From: Streptomyces sp. NRRL S-646
Lineage (GTDB): Bacteria > Actinomycetota > Actinomycetes > Streptomycetales > Streptomycetaceae
Assembly: GCF_000720765.1 (NCBI RefSeq)
Contig: NZ_JODC01000003.1
Location: 1-64,000, forward strand
Direction of reading: 5' to 3'
DNA length: 64,000 nucleotides
Below, one piece after another: positions 57,449-64,000 of the stretch. Positions within the stretch are counted from its first letter, which is position 1; each line of letters begins with the position of its first letter. Under the pieces are notes generated by a model that saw nothing but the letters and a program-made list of their open reading frames with translations, had not been told where the DNA came from and made no database searches. The position numbers were made by a program, and so were the translations under genes.

Positions 57449-60163
57449 TCACGGCAGGCACCTCAACTGCTCGACAGCCGTGTCGAGGTCGCTCTCACCC
57501 AGTTCTCCCAGCAGGACCTGAGCCCGCTCGATCGCCTCCTCAGCCTCCCGAGGCCGACCGGCACCACAGAGCGCTTCCGCGAGCCAGACCAGCGTCCTGG
57601 CCTCCCGGCTCCCATAATTCAGCGACTGGTAGAGGTCGCGGGCACGCTCGAAGTCCATGACGGCGGCCTCGTGCTCCGCCAGTGCCACCCGGATCCGGCC
57701 CAGGCTGAACAACACATGTGCCCGACCATTTACGTCATCCGTGGCGTCCAGCAGGGCCAGTGACCGCAGGCAGTGCTCCACACCCTCGTCGTACTGGCCC
57801 AAGTCGTAGCGGGCACTCCCAATGCCGTTAAGGGCGGCTCCGCTACCCAAGGGATCGCCAAGTCGTTCGAAGGCAGACAAGGCAGCCGTGAAGTGGTCCA
57901 GCGCCTCACTCGGTGCGCCGTTCTCTCGCAGCAGAACGCCTAAAACGTAACGCCCCATGGCAACACCCGGAACGTCTCCGTCGTCCTCGCTCACCCGTAC
58001 CGCCCTGCGCAGTTCTTGCGTCGCCTGGGCCAGATTACCGAGGCCGCGATAAGTACCGGCAAGCATCCGGTGAACCATAGCCACATCCGCCGGACCGGCC
58101 TCCCGCCTCGCAGCCTCGAGAGCGCTAGTCAGGTACTTGAGCGCATCCAAATTGCGCCCAGAGCGCCACTGGAAGGTCACCAGGGCCATCGACAGCAACC
58201 ATGTGTAGCGGTCGAGTCCACGATTCTCGGCAAGCCTGACCGCAGCAGTCAGCGTCGAGTACTCGTTCTCGAACCAGGACATCGCATCCGCCGCGCAAGT
58301 CGGAGCCACGACTTCGACGTCCCGTGGTTCGCCAATCGGCAGTCGGCGGCCAGGATCCAGCTTCCGGTCACAAACCCAGGCGTTGTGCAGCAGGAAGTGC
58401 AGCACTCGCTCCACCACCCGGGCTTGCTCGGCTTCGTCCTGCCGATCCGCCAGTTCGCCGGCATAGACACGGACCAGGTCGTGCAGAAAGTAGCGCTCAA
58501 AGGTCGGCTCAGTCACAAGGCTCATCCGCATCAGGTCATCCATGGCGTTACTCACGCCGACGGCGTCGTCCGATTCGAGCGCCCGCAGCGCCGCCCAACT
58601 GACCGTCGGCCCCGGGTGAACCGCCATCTGCCAAAGAAGCCTGGCCGCCGGCGCCGACAGCAGCCTGTGCGACGCTTCCAGCGACAGGCGAACGCTCAGG
58701 TTCTCCGAGCCCATGTCAAGGGAACGCAGTCTGGTGCTCTCCTGCCGCAATTCGCGGACCACGCCTGCGAGCGCCGCAGGTGGGCGTTGCGCAATTCGGG
58801 CGGCCATGATCCCGAGCGCCAGCGGCACCCCGCCGCAGTGCTCGACCAGGTCGTCGACGAACGGGATGGCCATGCGCATCCGGTCTTCACCCAGCCGTGT
58901 CCTCAACAGTTCGGTCGCTTCCTGCCGATCCAGCGGAGGGAGGTCTACCAGGTCCGCTCCCTCCCGGATCGCCAGCCCATGTAAGTGACGACGACTGGTG
59001 ACGATCGCCGCGCTCGCCCCGAGTCCGGGAAGCAGCAGGCGGACATGCTCCTCATCACGCGCGTTGTCCAGGATGAGCAGGACTGCGCGGTCCGCAAGGG
59101 CGGTCCTGTAAGCGGAGACCATGCCGTCCATCGTCGGGGTCGAGGGCCGCACTCCGAGATCGTTCAGGAGCCTGGCAAGGACGGGGCCATGCCGCTCCGG
59201 CTCTCTTGGCGAGAATCCACCGAGGTCGACGTAGAGGATCCCGTCCGGGAAGCTCTGCTCGACCCGGGCGGCCGCCCGCACAGCGAGGAAGGTCTTCCCG
59301 ACACCGGGCATGCCGGTAAACACGACAACCTTGCTCCGCCCAGCCGTACGTCCCAGGAGAGTCTCCGTTAGTCGGCCGATCTGAGGCTGACGGCCGATCA
59401 GTTCGACCGGCTGTGACGGAAGCTGCCGGGGCTTCGCACGGGTCGACGCCGATGGGTTGCCAGCCGCTGCCGACCCTGCTTCTTCTGCCTCGCCAGCGAG
59501 CAGCAAGTGAACGGTGGGCCGACCAAACTGGCGCTCCCAGCGGGCGAGCAGCGACTCAATCTGGTCATGCCTGCCGAGCGTGCGCAGGGCACGCACCTTG
59601 AGTTCGAGTAGTGTCTCGCTCTCCGGCCAGCGGGTCAGCGCGGAGCTGGCCCGGTCGAGCGCGGCAGGCGCCTGACCGCACTCCAATTCGGCGAGGACAC
59701 ATGCCACCATCGCCTCCTTCAGCTCGGTGATGAGTTCGCCGCGTTTTCGTCCGAATCCTTCTTCCGGCATGTCTTCCAGGGGTGTTCCCCGCCACTCACC
59801 GAGAGCTGATCTGAGCGCCTTGAGACGCACAGACGTGCTCCCTGCGGTATCTGCAGCGCGGCAGAATTCATGGAAGCGAACGTAGTCGACACTCAACGGA
59901 TCAGCCTGAATCTGGCAGTACCCTCGCTCGTTCTGCTGGGTGATATCTGGCAACGATTGCCGCAATTGATGAAAACACTGGCGAATTCGATTAGCGTTCG
60001 CCTCCTCACCCGGCCACAGGTGGCGCATAACGCCAACGTGCGAGGCACGATGACCGGGCGCCATGAGTAGAACAGCGAGGAGTTCGAGAGCCTTCGCCGA
60101 CTTCATCCTGACCGGCAGCCCCGCCCGCAGCGCAACCACCGGTCCCAGTACTCGAAATTCCAT
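57449..60163 (-). CDS. AfsR-type SARP regulator with NB-ARC and TPR domains
   Basis: 904 aa from ATG (MEFRVLGPVVALRAG); a TTG three codons upstream is possible. OmpR-like winged helix about 1-95 (VLLMAPGHRASHVGVM, RIRQCFHQLRQSLP), BTAD helical domain about 95-245, NB-ARC ATPase about 255-560 with P-loop 284-291 GMPGVGKT, Walker B VLLILDNARDEE, and GGVPLALGIMAAR. TPR repeats run from about 600 to the end. This is the AfsR architecture: an activator of secondary-metabolite or other genes, gated by nucleotide and often by kinase phosphorylation. It faces the kinase gene tail-to-tail (21-bp gap). Two TTA codons (58982-58984 and 57941-57943). Confidence 0.92.
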   Translation of the reverse strand: MEFRVLGPVVALRAGLPVRMKSAKALELLAVLLMAPGHRASHVGVMRHLWPGEEANANRIRQCFHQLRQSLPDITQQNERGYCQIQADPLSVDYVRFHEFCRAADTAGSTSVRLKALRSALGEWRGTPLEDMPEEGFGRKRGELITELKEAMVACVLAELECGQAPAALDRASSALTRWPESETLLELKVRALRTLGRHDQIESLLARWERQFGRPTVHLLLAGEAEEAGSAAAGNPSASTRAKPRQLPSQPVELIGRQPQIGRLTETLLGRTAGRSKVVVFTGMPGVGKTFLAVRAAARVEQSFPDGILYVDLGGFSPREPERHGPVLARLLNDLGVRPSTPTMDGMVSAYRTALADRAVLLILDNARDEEHVRLLLPGLGASAAIVTSRRHLHGLAIREGADLVDLPPLDRQEATELLRTRLGEDRMRMAIPFVDDLVEHCGGVPLALGIMAARIAQRPPAALAGVVRELRQESTRLRSLDMGSENLSVRLSLEASHRLLSAPAARLLWQMAVHPGPTVSWAALRALESDDAVGVSNAMDDLMRMSLVTEPTFERYFLHDLVRVYAGELADRQDEAEQARVVERVLHFLLHNAWVCDRKLDPGRRLPIGEPRDVEVVAPTCAADAMSWFENEYSTLTAAVRLAENRGLDRYTWLLSMALVTFQWRSGRNLDALKYLTSALEAARREAGPADVAMVHRMLAGTYRGLGNLAQATQELRRAVRVSEDDGDVPGVAMGRYVLGVLLRENGAPSEALDHFTAALSAFERLGDPLGSGAALNGIGSARYDLGQYDEGVEHCLRSLALLDATDDVNGRAHVLFSLGRIRVALAEHEAAVMDFERARDLYQSLNYGSREARTLVWLAEALCGAGRPREAEEAIERAQVLLGELGESDLDTAVEQLRCLP

Positions 60164-60254
60164 GATCGCCAACCCTTGCTTCCCCGCGACTCACGCCACC
60201 ATTGGCCACATCGGCCGACACGAGAAAGCATGCCACGGAGCATCGGACACCCAT

Positions 60255-60270
60255 TAACGTTCAGCTAACG
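60255..60270. promoter_or_regulatory. candidate SARP-type direct repeat
   Basis: TAACG occurs at 60255-60259 and 60266-60270, exactly 11 bp apart, within TTAACGTTCAGCTAACGCA. SARP regulators bind short direct repeats spaced one helical turn (11 bp). It lies about 92 bp upstream of the SARP start and 180 bp upstream of the small divergent gene, so it could serve autoregulation or activation of the small gene. Position and spacing are the only evidence. Confidence 0.4.
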
Positions 60271-60327
60271 CATACTGCTTGGCGATTGCTCGGCCGATCT
60301 GCCACGCTGCAATCATCCTCCCCAGCC

Positions 60328-60350
60328 ATTCCGACGGATCGTCGGAATGC
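60328..60350. promoter_or_regulatory. perfect 9-bp inverted repeat, possible operator
   Basis: CATTCCGAC-GGATC-GTCGGAATG: perfect arms with a 5-bp centre, in the divergent gap between the SARP gene and the small Arg-rich gene. There is no following T-run and no gene end near it, so an operator is more likely than a terminator. Confidence 0.45.
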
Positions 60351-60449
60351 TTCGGGGTTTGTACAGCAGGACACGATGACGCCCGAATCCCAACGGCACC
60401 TTAAGGGCGCAAAACGACCCATTAGGTAACGGAACTCAAGGAGAAAGCC

Positions 60450-60674
60450 ATGAAGTCCATGCACCGGCCGCACGTCCAGCGCGGCACCAGCCGCCCCTCA
60501 TCAAGGCGACGGGTCAAAGCAACGGTGCCACCTCGCCGCCGTCGTAGGCCCCGCCCAACGCCACAGCCCGCTCCCGAGCCGACCTCGGCTGCAAGGGGCG
60601 GTCGACTTTGGAAGCCGGTTCGTCCGACAGCTCAACGGGCCTACGAGGTCGAACTGTTCACCGAAATCGACTAG
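60450..60674 (+). CDS. small arginine/proline-rich protein
   Basis: 74 aa with a strong ribosome-binding site (AAGGAGA, five bases before ATG) and a terminator-like hairpin just after the stop. It is very basic: runs such as RRRRRPRPTPQP in the first 50 residues, then an acidic end YEVELFTEID. No signal peptide or known domain. Divergent from the AfsR-like gene. It holds the place that afsS has next to afsR, but lacks the AfsS repeats. It could be a nucleic-acid-binding protein or a SARP target. Function unknown. Confidence 0.55.
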   Translation: MKSMHRPHVQRGTSRPSSRRRVKATVPPRRRRRPRPTPQPAPEPTSAARGGRLWKPVRPTAQRAYEVELFTEID

Positions 60675-60685
60675 GTAAATAGCAG

Positions 60686-60725
60686 GTCAGGGGCCTGATT
60701 CGCGACGGATGGTCAGGCTCCTGAC
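60686..60725 (+). terminator. hairpin after the small Arg-rich gene
   Basis: GTCAGGGGCCTGA (60686-60698) pairs with TCAGGCTCCTGAC (60713-60725), one mismatch in 13, loop 14. It lies 12 bp after the stop and faces the end of the integrase gene. Confidence 0.6.
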
Positions 60726-60859
60726 TGGGGCATGGAACGCCCTGCAGGCTCCAATTCTGCGGCGTGTCGGATGCGTCGGCACCCCACGGTTCGAAGACAC
60801 ATAAGCACTTCGCTACCGCCGACGACATCCGAAATGCCACTCGAAGCAGGCTTGCAGGC

Positions 60860-62218
60860 TTATTCGTACTCGCACAACAGGTTTGCGATGCGCTGGTTGG
60901 CGATCGCCTGGCGTCCATACAGGCACTTGGCGTAGCTGTTCATAAGGACCTCGACGCTGTTGCCTGCGCGTTCGGCGACCTCGGTGGGATCGACGCCGGC
61001 GTTGAGCCAGGTGGACAAAGCCGAGTGCCGCAGGTCATAAGGACGGCCTGCGAGCAGTGAGCGCACCAGGTCGGGCGAGAGGGCAAGTTCACGGGCCTCA
61101 CGCCAGACGCGATCGTAGGCGCTGGACCCGACGATGCCACCGCGCTCGTTGAAGAACAGCCGCCCGTCGTCCGCCGCGCCGAAGGTGTCGATGCTCTCCC
61201 GCCAGATCGACACCAGCTCGGGCGGCATCGGTACGGGCCGGGTGTCGTCAGCCGGGCGGCCCTTGAGACCGCGCTCGTCGTGGGCTCTTCCAGTGTCAGT
61301 CCACCGCCTGCCCGCCTGCGGCAGTGTGCGATGCACGGTCACCTGCCCCCAGCCCTCCGCGGGCAGCACGCAGTTGGACAAAGACACCCCGACCGCTTCG
61401 GCGGGGCGCAGCCCGGCGTAGTACATCCCGGCGAACAGTCCGACCAGCCGCCGTCCACGAGCCCGCCGGTAACTGCCGACGTAGGAGACCGCGCGCAGCA
61501 GGGAACGCGCCTGACCTGGGTTGGCGACCACCCGTGGGTCAACCTGGTGGACGGTCTCAGCCACGCTCCATTTGATGGGAGCAAGTGGGTCGCCGGGCAA
61601 CTTGCGCTGCTCGACGGCGTACCGAACCGCATTGACCAGGACCTTGTGCTTGTGCCGCTGCGTCTCGGCCGCCGCCACCGCGCCATCCTGCTTGAGCCGC
61701 AGGGCTGTCAACACCGACCGCATCACAGCCGGATCCATCAGATCGGCCAACGGACGCGAGGCTCCCGCCACCCAGCGCAGGGCCAGCCGGACATCCGCCG
61801 GCATCTGGCACGGCTCCGGGCATGGGACGACGAACGCCCAGCCCCGCATCGCCCGCCGCAGCAGTTCATCGCTCGGACGGCCCCGCACGTCCCGGAGCAT
61901 CGCCCGGGTGATCGCGCACAGCGCATCGTTGGTCTCATCCCGGGTCTTCGCCGCGATCAGCGGCCACCTCATCTCGATGTACTCCAGAGCAAAGGCGTAC
62001 CAGCTGACCCCAGCCGCGCGACCCTGTGGCGAGCCACGGCTGATCCCCGCAGGGGACTCATCCGCAGCGCCTTGCCGAACGGAACGGAGGAGCGCCGCGC
62101 CGAGGTCATCGGCCAGCGCCCTGATATCCGTAGCACCCGCTGTGCGGCGAACGGCCACGGCCCTGCTTCCACGTCTCCTGCCGGGGACGCCGCGCGCCTG
62201 AGATTTCGAGTTCCTCAT
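60860..62218 (-). CDS. tyrosine-type site-specific recombinase (integrase)
   Basis: 452 aa from MRNSKSQARGVPG. A core-binding helical region covers about 60-250. The catalytic domain has Arg in YYAGLRPAEAVG, then PYDLRHSALSTWLNAG and AGNSVEVLMNSYAKCL with the nucleophile Tyr. The positions usually His in HxLRH and GHS read Tyr and Asn, a variant I associate with actinobacterial integrases of this type. It marks the acquired segment. No excisionase is adjacent. The natural target may be the tRNA-Arg 13.8 kb away, but no second att copy was seen in the window. Confidence 0.88.
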   Translation of the reverse strand: MRNSKSQARGVPGRRRGSRAVAVRRTAGATDIRALADDLGAALLRSVRQGAADESPAGISRGSPQGRAAGVSWYAFALEYIEMRWPLIAAKTRDETNDALCAITRAMLRDVRGRPSDELLRRAMRGWAFVVPCPEPCQMPADVRLALRWVAGASRPLADLMDPAVMRSVLTALRLKQDGAVAAAETQRHKHKVLVNAVRYAVEQRKLPGDPLAPIKWSVAETVHQVDPRVVANPGQARSLLRAVSYVGSYRRARGRRLVGLFAGMYYAGLRPAEAVGVSLSNCVLPAEGWGQVTVHRTLPQAGRRWTDTGRAHDERGLKGRPADDTRPVPMPPELVSIWRESIDTFGAADDGRLFFNERGGIVGSSAYDRVWREARELALSPDLVRSLLAGRPYDLRHSALSTWLNAGVDPTEVAERAGNSVEVLMNSYAKCLYGRQAIANQRIANLLCEYE

Positions 62219-62373
62219 GACGTCCACCACCCTTCTGTTCAGGTGAACGTCCTGGATGCCCACATAAAGCCCCGGCAGCAACGACGCCGCGCACTCCCCT
62301 CTGCGCACCCCAGACAAGGATGGAGCCATCCGCAGCGAGCGACTCGACAGTTCGCTGCGCCACTCCCGCATGC

Positions 62374-62394
62374 AGGTAGGATCCAAGGTAGGAT
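62374..62394 (+). promoter_or_regulatory. vapB promoter/operator direct repeat
   Basis: AGGTAGGAT at 62374-62382 and again at 62386-62394, 12 bp apart, ending eight bases before the antitoxin ATG. TAGGAT also fits a -10 hexamer, so the mRNA may be nearly leaderless. Repeats at this place are typical operators for RHH antitoxin autoregulation. Confidence 0.5.
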
Positions 62395-62401
62395 AGGGAG
62401 T

Positions 62402-62665
62402 ATGAGTGACCCTACCGGCAAGTACTCAATCACCATGCCCCGCGACATCGCCGAAGCCGCCAAGGCCCGCAGCGGCCCTTCGGGCCTGTCTGCCTATGTC
62501 GCCGCCGCCGTCGCGCGCCAGATCGAGCGGGACAATCTCAACGAGCTCATCGCCGTCGCCGAGGCCGAGCACGGGCCCGTCACGGACGAAGAGATCCAGG
62601 CCCTGCGCGACCAGCTCCACCAGGCCCGCCAGCAGCAGACGCAAGGCGGGGCGAACGCCGCGTGA
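62402..62665 (+). CDS. VapB-type ribbon-helix-helix antitoxin
   Basis: 87 aa, MSDPTGKYSITMPRDIAEAAK. The first 45 residues fit an RHH DNA-binding fold (strand YSITMP, helix, then GLSAYVAAAVARQIERD). The charged C-terminal helix (EEIQALRDQLHQARQQQ) would wrap the toxin. It overlaps the PIN gene by 4 bp (GTGA), the usual coupling in type II modules. Confidence 0.85.
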   Translation: MSDPTGKYSITMPRDIAEAAKARSGPSGLSAYVAAAVARQIERDNLNELIAVAEAEHGPVTDEEIQALRDQLHQARQQQTQGGANAA

Positions 62666-63078
62666 CACGCCCCTCCCCGGCTACCCCCGGCGGCACCCTG
62701 GTCCTGGACAGCGAAGGGCTGGCCAAGGCCGTCCTTCGCGACCGCACCGTCACCGGCTGGCTCGCCCTCGCTCGCGCCGACGATTTGCGGGTGATCACTT
62801 CCGCGGCCACCCTCGTGGAAGTGGTCCACCCCCGGATCAACCGCCCGGCCCTGGAGTGGACCCTCGCCCGCCTCGTTATCGAACCGGTCACCGAGCCCAT
62901 CGCCCGCCACGCCGCCACCCTCCTCGCCGACGCCGGCCTGCACGGCCACAAGTACGCCATCGACGCCATGCTCAGCGCCACCGCCCTCGCTGCCCCCGGT
63001 CCGACGACAGTTCTCACCTCAGACCCCGAGGATCTAACCGCCCTGTGCGGCTCTCGCATCACCGTCATCAAGGTCTGA
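62662..63078 (+). CDS. VapC-type PIN-domain toxin ribonuclease
   Basis: 138 aa, GTG start. The PIN fold has four conserved acidic residues: D in LVLDSEGLAK, E in AATLVEVVH, D in YAIDAMLSATAL and D in LTSDPEDL. Such toxins cut tRNA or rRNA in a Mg-dependent way when the antitoxin is lost. Here it would stabilise the island or act in abortive defence. Confidence 0.88.
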   Translation: MTRPSPATPGGTLVLDSEGLAKAVLRDRTVTGWLALARADDLRVITSAATLVEVVHPRINRPALEWTLARLVIEPVTEPIARHAATLLADAGLHGHKYAIDAMLSATALAAPGPTTVLTSDPEDLTALCGSRITVIKV

Positions 63079-63178
63079 GCATCGACTCTCGCCCGCGGTA
63101 CCGATCCCCCTTCGGCGCTCCCCACCGCAGGGCCGCCAACCGCAGAGCCAGTCCGATCTGAACCACGGCCGTATCGCC

Positions 63179-64000
63179 TCACCTTCGGCGTGCCCCTCGG
63201 GAAATGCGTACGGGTGCCTCCCAGGCTTTATGTCCCTTCCGCGCCGAGCACGCCCGATTGAAGCACCGCCAATACCAGGCTCCGTTGCCTCGGCGGCGCA
63301 GGTCCACGTCGTCCCCCTTGCACGCACTGCACCGGGGAGGTCTCGCGAAGTCCTCCGCGTGCTCGTGGGCGAGGATCTTGCGGGCGAAGTGGCCACCCTT
63401 GATCGTCAGCATGACCTCGCGCGAGCGGCTTTGCGACAGAGAGTTGAGGCTGCCGAGCAGGACTGTCTGTTCGTCGATGACGACGATCTTCTGGTGCATG
63501 ACATTGACGGAGACGACGGTCGGCACGACTTTCCGCAACTGCTTGACCAGTTCGGTCTGCTTCTTCTGGCCAGTGTCGTAGGGGTCCCGGACGAAGACCG
63601 TGACACGAACTCCTCGCCGCACGGCGTCTTCCAGCACGGGCAGCAAGCCGATCAGTCGCTTCGCAGTCCAGGGGGACCAGATCCACAGCGACGTTCGAGC
63701 CTCTGCGAGACGGTCGGCGAACGTGTCGTAGAAGGAGATCTCGTCGTCGATGTCGGAGACCTCGACGTGGCGGGAGAGAACCTCGGCGAGACGGGAGCTG
63801 AACTGGCCAAGGTCTGGCGGAACTTGGGCGTTGGGAGCGATGAGTCTGGTCGCGGGGACCGACCGGGCACGCTGTGCGCGGATGAACTCCCCCAGTTTTC
63901 CCATGGGGGTGTGTTCTTCTGCGGCCAGGATGCGGCTGCGGCTTCCGATGACGTACAGCCTGGTCTGTACGCGGGTGACGGCTACGTTGAAGAGGCGCAC
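63179..64000 (-). CDS. C-terminal part of an SF1 helicase-PLD nuclease-zinc ribbon protein (Mokosh type II-like), truncated by window
   Basis: 274 residues are visible; the N-terminus lies beyond the window edge. The first visible residues RLFNVAVTRVQTRLYVIGS match motif VI of UPF1-like SF1 helicases (AAA_12). A phospholipase-D-like domain follows, with one HKD motif (MHQKIVVIDE, then GSLNSLS). The C-terminus carries a zinc ribbon (CSACKG ... CFNRACSARKG). Helicase plus PLD in one chain is the layout of MkoC of the Mokosh type II anti-phage system. The call rests on this C-terminal third. Confidence 0.68.
   Translation of the reverse strand: MRLFNVAVTRVQTRLYVIGSRSRILAAEEHTPMGKLGEFIRAQRARSVPATRLIAPNAQVPPDLGQFSSRLAEVLSRHVEVSDIDDEISFYDTFADRLAEARTSLWIWSPWTAKRLIGLLPVLEDAVRRGVRVTVFVRDPYDTGQKKQTELVKQLRKVVPTVVSVNVMHQKIVVIDEQTVLLGSLNSLSQSRSREVMLTIKGGHFARKILAHEHAEDFARPPRCSACKGDDVDLRRRGNGAWYWRCFNRACSARKGHKAWEAPVRISRGARRR

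Noticed and set aside
60450..60674. Lanthipeptide or other RiPP precursor next to the SARP
   Set aside because: There is no Cys residue and no leader/core pattern, and no modification enzyme is adjacent.
60720..64000. A duplicate of the tRNA-Arg 3' end as attR
   Set aside because: No stretch resembling GTTCGAATCCTGCCGGGG was found here by eye. The right end, if any, is outside the window.

Overview
This window is Streptomyces chromosome. The evidence is very high GC, strong third-position GC bias, GTG and TTG starts, and a gene order matching the conserved S. coelicolor SCO5353-SCO5390 neighbourhood (from memory, not searched): NucS, STAS, 3-hydroxybutyryl-CoA dehydrogenase, PduO-type adenosyltransferase, chitinase, complete atp operon, WecA-like transferase, GlyA, LMW-PTP-like, Sua5, PrmC, PrfA, RpmE, LCP, Rho, ThrB, ThrC, Hom, LysA.

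Layout. 1-19 kb: two ABC transport units, a flavin-dependent monooxygenase with a TTA codon, the mismatch endonuclease NucS, a large AAA/STAND-like membrane protein, a STAS protein, a TetR-ABC efflux unit, two two-component systems and a GH18 chitinase with the classical 12-bp direct-repeat promoter. The 3' end of the adenosyltransferase gene is tandemly repeated with a 120-bp period. 19-27 kb: atpIBEFHAGDC on the minus strand. 27-37 kb: cell-envelope and translation genes (WecA-like, GlyA, phosphatase-like, Sua5, PrmC, RF1, L31, LCP) and a secreted trypsin-like protease. 37.5-46 kb: rho and the aspartate-family amino acid cluster thrB, thrC, hom, lysA, then an ArgRS-like protein without a catalytic domain and a lone receiver-domain protein. 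A 32-bp tandem repeat and tRNA-Arg(CCG) close the core region.

Accessory region, 47-64 kb, downstream of tRNA-Arg. It looks like a defence island. A tightly overlapping minus-strand operon encodes a two-module RecB/Cas4-like nuclease, a Y-domain protein with a degenerate restriction-endonuclease fold, a DinG/XPD-like Fe-S helicase and a pPIWI-RE prokaryotic Argonaute-like protein. Beside it lie a Ser/Thr kinase and an AfsR-type SARP-NB-ARC-TPR regulator (an AfsK/AfsR-like pair) plus a small arginine-rich protein. Then come a tyrosine recombinase, a VapBC toxin-antitoxin pair, and the C-terminal end of an SF1 helicase-PLD-zinc ribbon protein resembling Mokosh type II. Rare TTA codons are concentrated in the nuclease, Y, helicase and SARP genes, which suggests bldA-dependent (late or developmental) expression.

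Most compelling point: the pPIWI-RE three-gene island appears in a four-gene form here. The usual REase partner seems to have lost its catalytic residues, and a separate gene brings an apparently intact PD-(D/E)XK nuclease. All family names come from motif recognition by eye; no database search was run.
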